A DNA stretch of 64,000 nucleotides from Hydractinia symbiolongicarpus. Its lineage: Eukaryota; Cnidaria; Hydrozoa; Anthoathecata; Hydractiniidae. Location: positions 5,210,001-5,274,000 of the forward strand of contig NC_079884.1 in assembly GCF_029227915.1 (NCBI RefSeq). Direction: 5' to 3'. A model generated the notes under the pieces. The model was not told the origin of the DNA, ran no database searches, and worked only from the letters and a program-made list of their open reading frames with translations. A program made the translations under genes and the position numbers. Below, piece by piece: positions 62,563 to 64,000 of the stretch (within the stretch, counting starts at the first letter, position 1; every line of letters starts with the position of its first letter).

Positions 62563-64000
62563 AAAATCGTTCGGGAAATGAGTTTACTCCCTGGGTACTT
62601 TCTTTGTATACTTTTGACTATACGGGCCAAGCCGGGATTTACGGGAAATCGCGGGTTTTCGTTTTCCGGCGATTAAACCTCTTTCATTAAGCGTCTCATC
62701 AAAAATGAAAACATTTTTGAAAACTACAAGTCTCATGCGTTTTAGTGGTGGAAAAAAAATTTAAAAAATCGTTCGTGAAATGAGTTTACTCCCTGGGTAC
62801 TTTCTTTGTATACATTCGACTATACGGGCCAAGCCCCAGATTTACGGGAAAACGCGGGATTTCGTTTGCCGGCGATTAAACCTCTTTCATTAAGCGTCTC
62901 ATCAAAAATGAAAACATTTTTGAAAACTACAAGTCTCATGCGTTTTAGTGGTGAAAAAATAATTTAAAAAATCGTTCGGGAAATGAGTTTACTCCTTGGG
63001 TACTTTCTTTGTATACTCTTGACTAAACGGGCCGAGTCCGGGATTTACGGGAAATCGCGGATTTTCGTTTGCCGGCGATTAAACTTCTTTTATTCAGCGT
63101 CCCATCAAATATGAAAATATTTTTGAAAACTACAAGTCTCATGCGTTTAGTGGTAAAAAAATAATATAAAAATTCGTTCGGGAAATGAGTTTACTCCCTG
63201 GGTTCTTTCTTTGTATACTTTTGACTATACGGGTCAAGCCCGGGATATACGGGAAATCGCGGGTTTTCGTTTGCCGGCGATTAAACTGCTTTTATTCAGC
63301 GTCTCATCAAAAATGAAAACATTTTTGAAAACTACAAGTCTCATGCGTTTTAGTGGTGAAAAAGTAATTTAAAAAATCGTTCGGGAAATGAGTTTACTCC
63401 CTGGGTACTTTCTTTGTATACTTTTGACTATACGGGCCAAGCCCTGGATTTACGGGAAATCGCGGGTTTTCGTTTGCCCGCGATTAAACTTCTTTTATTT
63501 AGCGTCTCATTAAAAATGAAAACATTTTTAAAAACTACAAGTCTCGTGGCCTTTAGTGGTGAAATAATAATTTAAAAAATCGTTTGGGAAATGAGTTTAC
63601 TCCCTGGGTACTTTTTTTGTATACTTTTGACTATACGGGCCAAGCCCGGGATTTACGGGAAATCGCGGGTTTTCGTTTGCCGGCGATTAAACTTCTTTTA
63701 TTCAGCGTCTCATCAAAAATGAAAACATTTTTAAAAACTACAAGTCTTATGCGTTTTAGTGGTGAAAAAATAATTTAAAAAATCGTTCTGGAAATGAGTT
63801 TAGTCCCTGGGTACTTTCTTTGTGTACTTTTGACTATACGGGCCGAGTCCGGGATTTACGGGAAATCGCAGATTTTCGTTTGCCGGCGATTAAACTGCTT
63901 TTATTCAGCGTCTCATCAAAAATGAAAACATTCTTGAAAACTACAAGTCTCATGAGTTTTAGTGGTGAAATAATAATTTAAAAAATCGTTTGGGAAATGA
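62563..64000 (+). repeat. Mixed monomers at the right edge, with a relative of the 2-5.5 kb block
   Basis: About seven monomers. The monomer at about 62,980-63,170 has cgcggattttcg, cgtcccatcaaatatgaaaatattt and gcgtttagtggtaaaaaaataatata, the diagnostic combination of the monomers at 2,208, 3,222, 4,437 and 5,451. It keeps the general gattaaac and actacaag where those have gattatac and actaaaag. The array continues past the window end. Confidence 0.75.

Larger units (their letters stand above)
1..64000 (+). repeat. 203-bp satellite DNA array, about 315 head-to-tail monomers
   Basis: Every part of the window is a copy of one monomer of about 203 bp. Markers such as the cgtt(c/t)ggg junction, gtttgccggcgattaaac and agtggtgaaa recur every 202-204 bp from the first to the last base, all in one orientation. 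No unique sequence, transposon, tRNA or rRNA, or telomere repeat interrupts it. Adjacent monomers belong to different subfamilies that recur in order, so the array is organised as higher-order repeats of several sizes (3, 4, 5, 6, 8, 9, 10, 11 and 13 monomers). This architecture is known from centromeric and pericentromeric satellites of plants and animals. That this block is centromeric is inference only. The family and species are not recognised. Confidence 0.98.

Noticed and set aside
687-63778. Dozens of similar 64-codon + strand frames and 65-codon - strand frames as a tandem gene family
   Set aside because: They coincide with the 203-bp satellite period, start at TTG or GTG on the + strand, end at the A/T-rich monomer boundary, and open or close with single CpG transitions or A-run changes. 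No signal peptide, domain or intergenic regulatory sequence is present.
1-64000. CRISPR array (regular repeats with variable segments)
   Set aside because: The whole 203-bp unit is conserved; there is no short repeat alternating with unique spacers, and no cas-like gene.
1-64000. Transposon or LTR insertion within the array
   Set aside because: The 202-204 bp register continues through every line examined, with only one-base and few-base indels. No terminal repeats, target duplications of element size or transposase-like frame were found.
1-64000. Intact 17-bp CENP-B box on either strand
   Set aside because: The best candidates, attcgactatacgggc and the gtttgccggcga region, each fail the fixed-base spacing; only a one-base-short version exists.
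1-64000. Bacterial promoters and rho-independent terminators suggested by gtatac/tatac boxes and hairpins followed by T- or A-runs
   Set aside because: These occur identically in every monomer, have no gene to serve, and the array context is that of a eukaryotic satellite.

Overview
The whole 64-kb window is one uninterrupted head-to-tail array of a satellite DNA with a monomer of about 203 bp, roughly 315 copies, all in the same orientation. I found no protein-coding gene, RNA gene, transposable element, CRISPR array, telomeric repeat or unique sequence. One fairly typical monomer (50,197-50,399) hand-counts to 203 bp, 37% GC and 12 CpG dinucleotides. The layout, with higher-order repeats (HORs) and nested tandem duplications, is that of a eukaryotic centromeric, pericentromeric or other heterochromatic satellite block. 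I do not recognise the family and cannot name the organism.

Layout. 1-1,075: a five-type 'P cassette' of monomers, entered part-way. 1,638-6,095: two near-identical 11-monomer units of 2,229 bp. 6,555-8,178: two 4-monomer units of 812 bp. 8,179-10,822: more P cassettes. 10,823-12,040: two 3-monomer units of 609 bp. 11,257-38,318: two tandem copies of a ~13-14 kb segment (A, 11,257-24,112; B, 24,246-38,318). Each contains an older 13-monomer duplication (2,637 bp) and an older 6-monomer duplication (1,218 bp); B also carries a private 812-bp duplication and a 405-bp mosaic patch. 38,319-41,670: two 8-monomer units. 41,671-46,536: a tract rich in P cassettes with a 1,827-bp (9-mer) period. 46,537-50,358: 8-mer (1,623 bp) and then 4-mer (812 bp) units. 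50,200-53,400: 10-mer units of 2,029 bp, the second partial. 53,400-58,690: irregular mixture. 58,691-62,562: a 6-mer that collapses into 811-bp 4-mers through a hybrid monomer. 62,563-64,000: mixed monomers, one related to those at 2-5.5 kb.

The units behave as a record of unequal exchange, not as cooperating genes. Monomer subfamilies recur in fixed order within each HOR, and several junctions lie inside monomers. The main sequence-level signals are: an excess of CpG, with subfamily-diagnostic variants concentrated as CG/TG and CG/CA alternatives; three short dyads per monomer, two of which show variants that restore pairing; four GGG triplets spaced about 10 bp apart; and a CENP-B-box-like string one base too short. 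Short open frames of 64-132 codons recur with the monomer but are treated as by-products of the repeat. Unit boundaries were found by eye from marker variants and are good to a few tens of bases unless stated otherwise.
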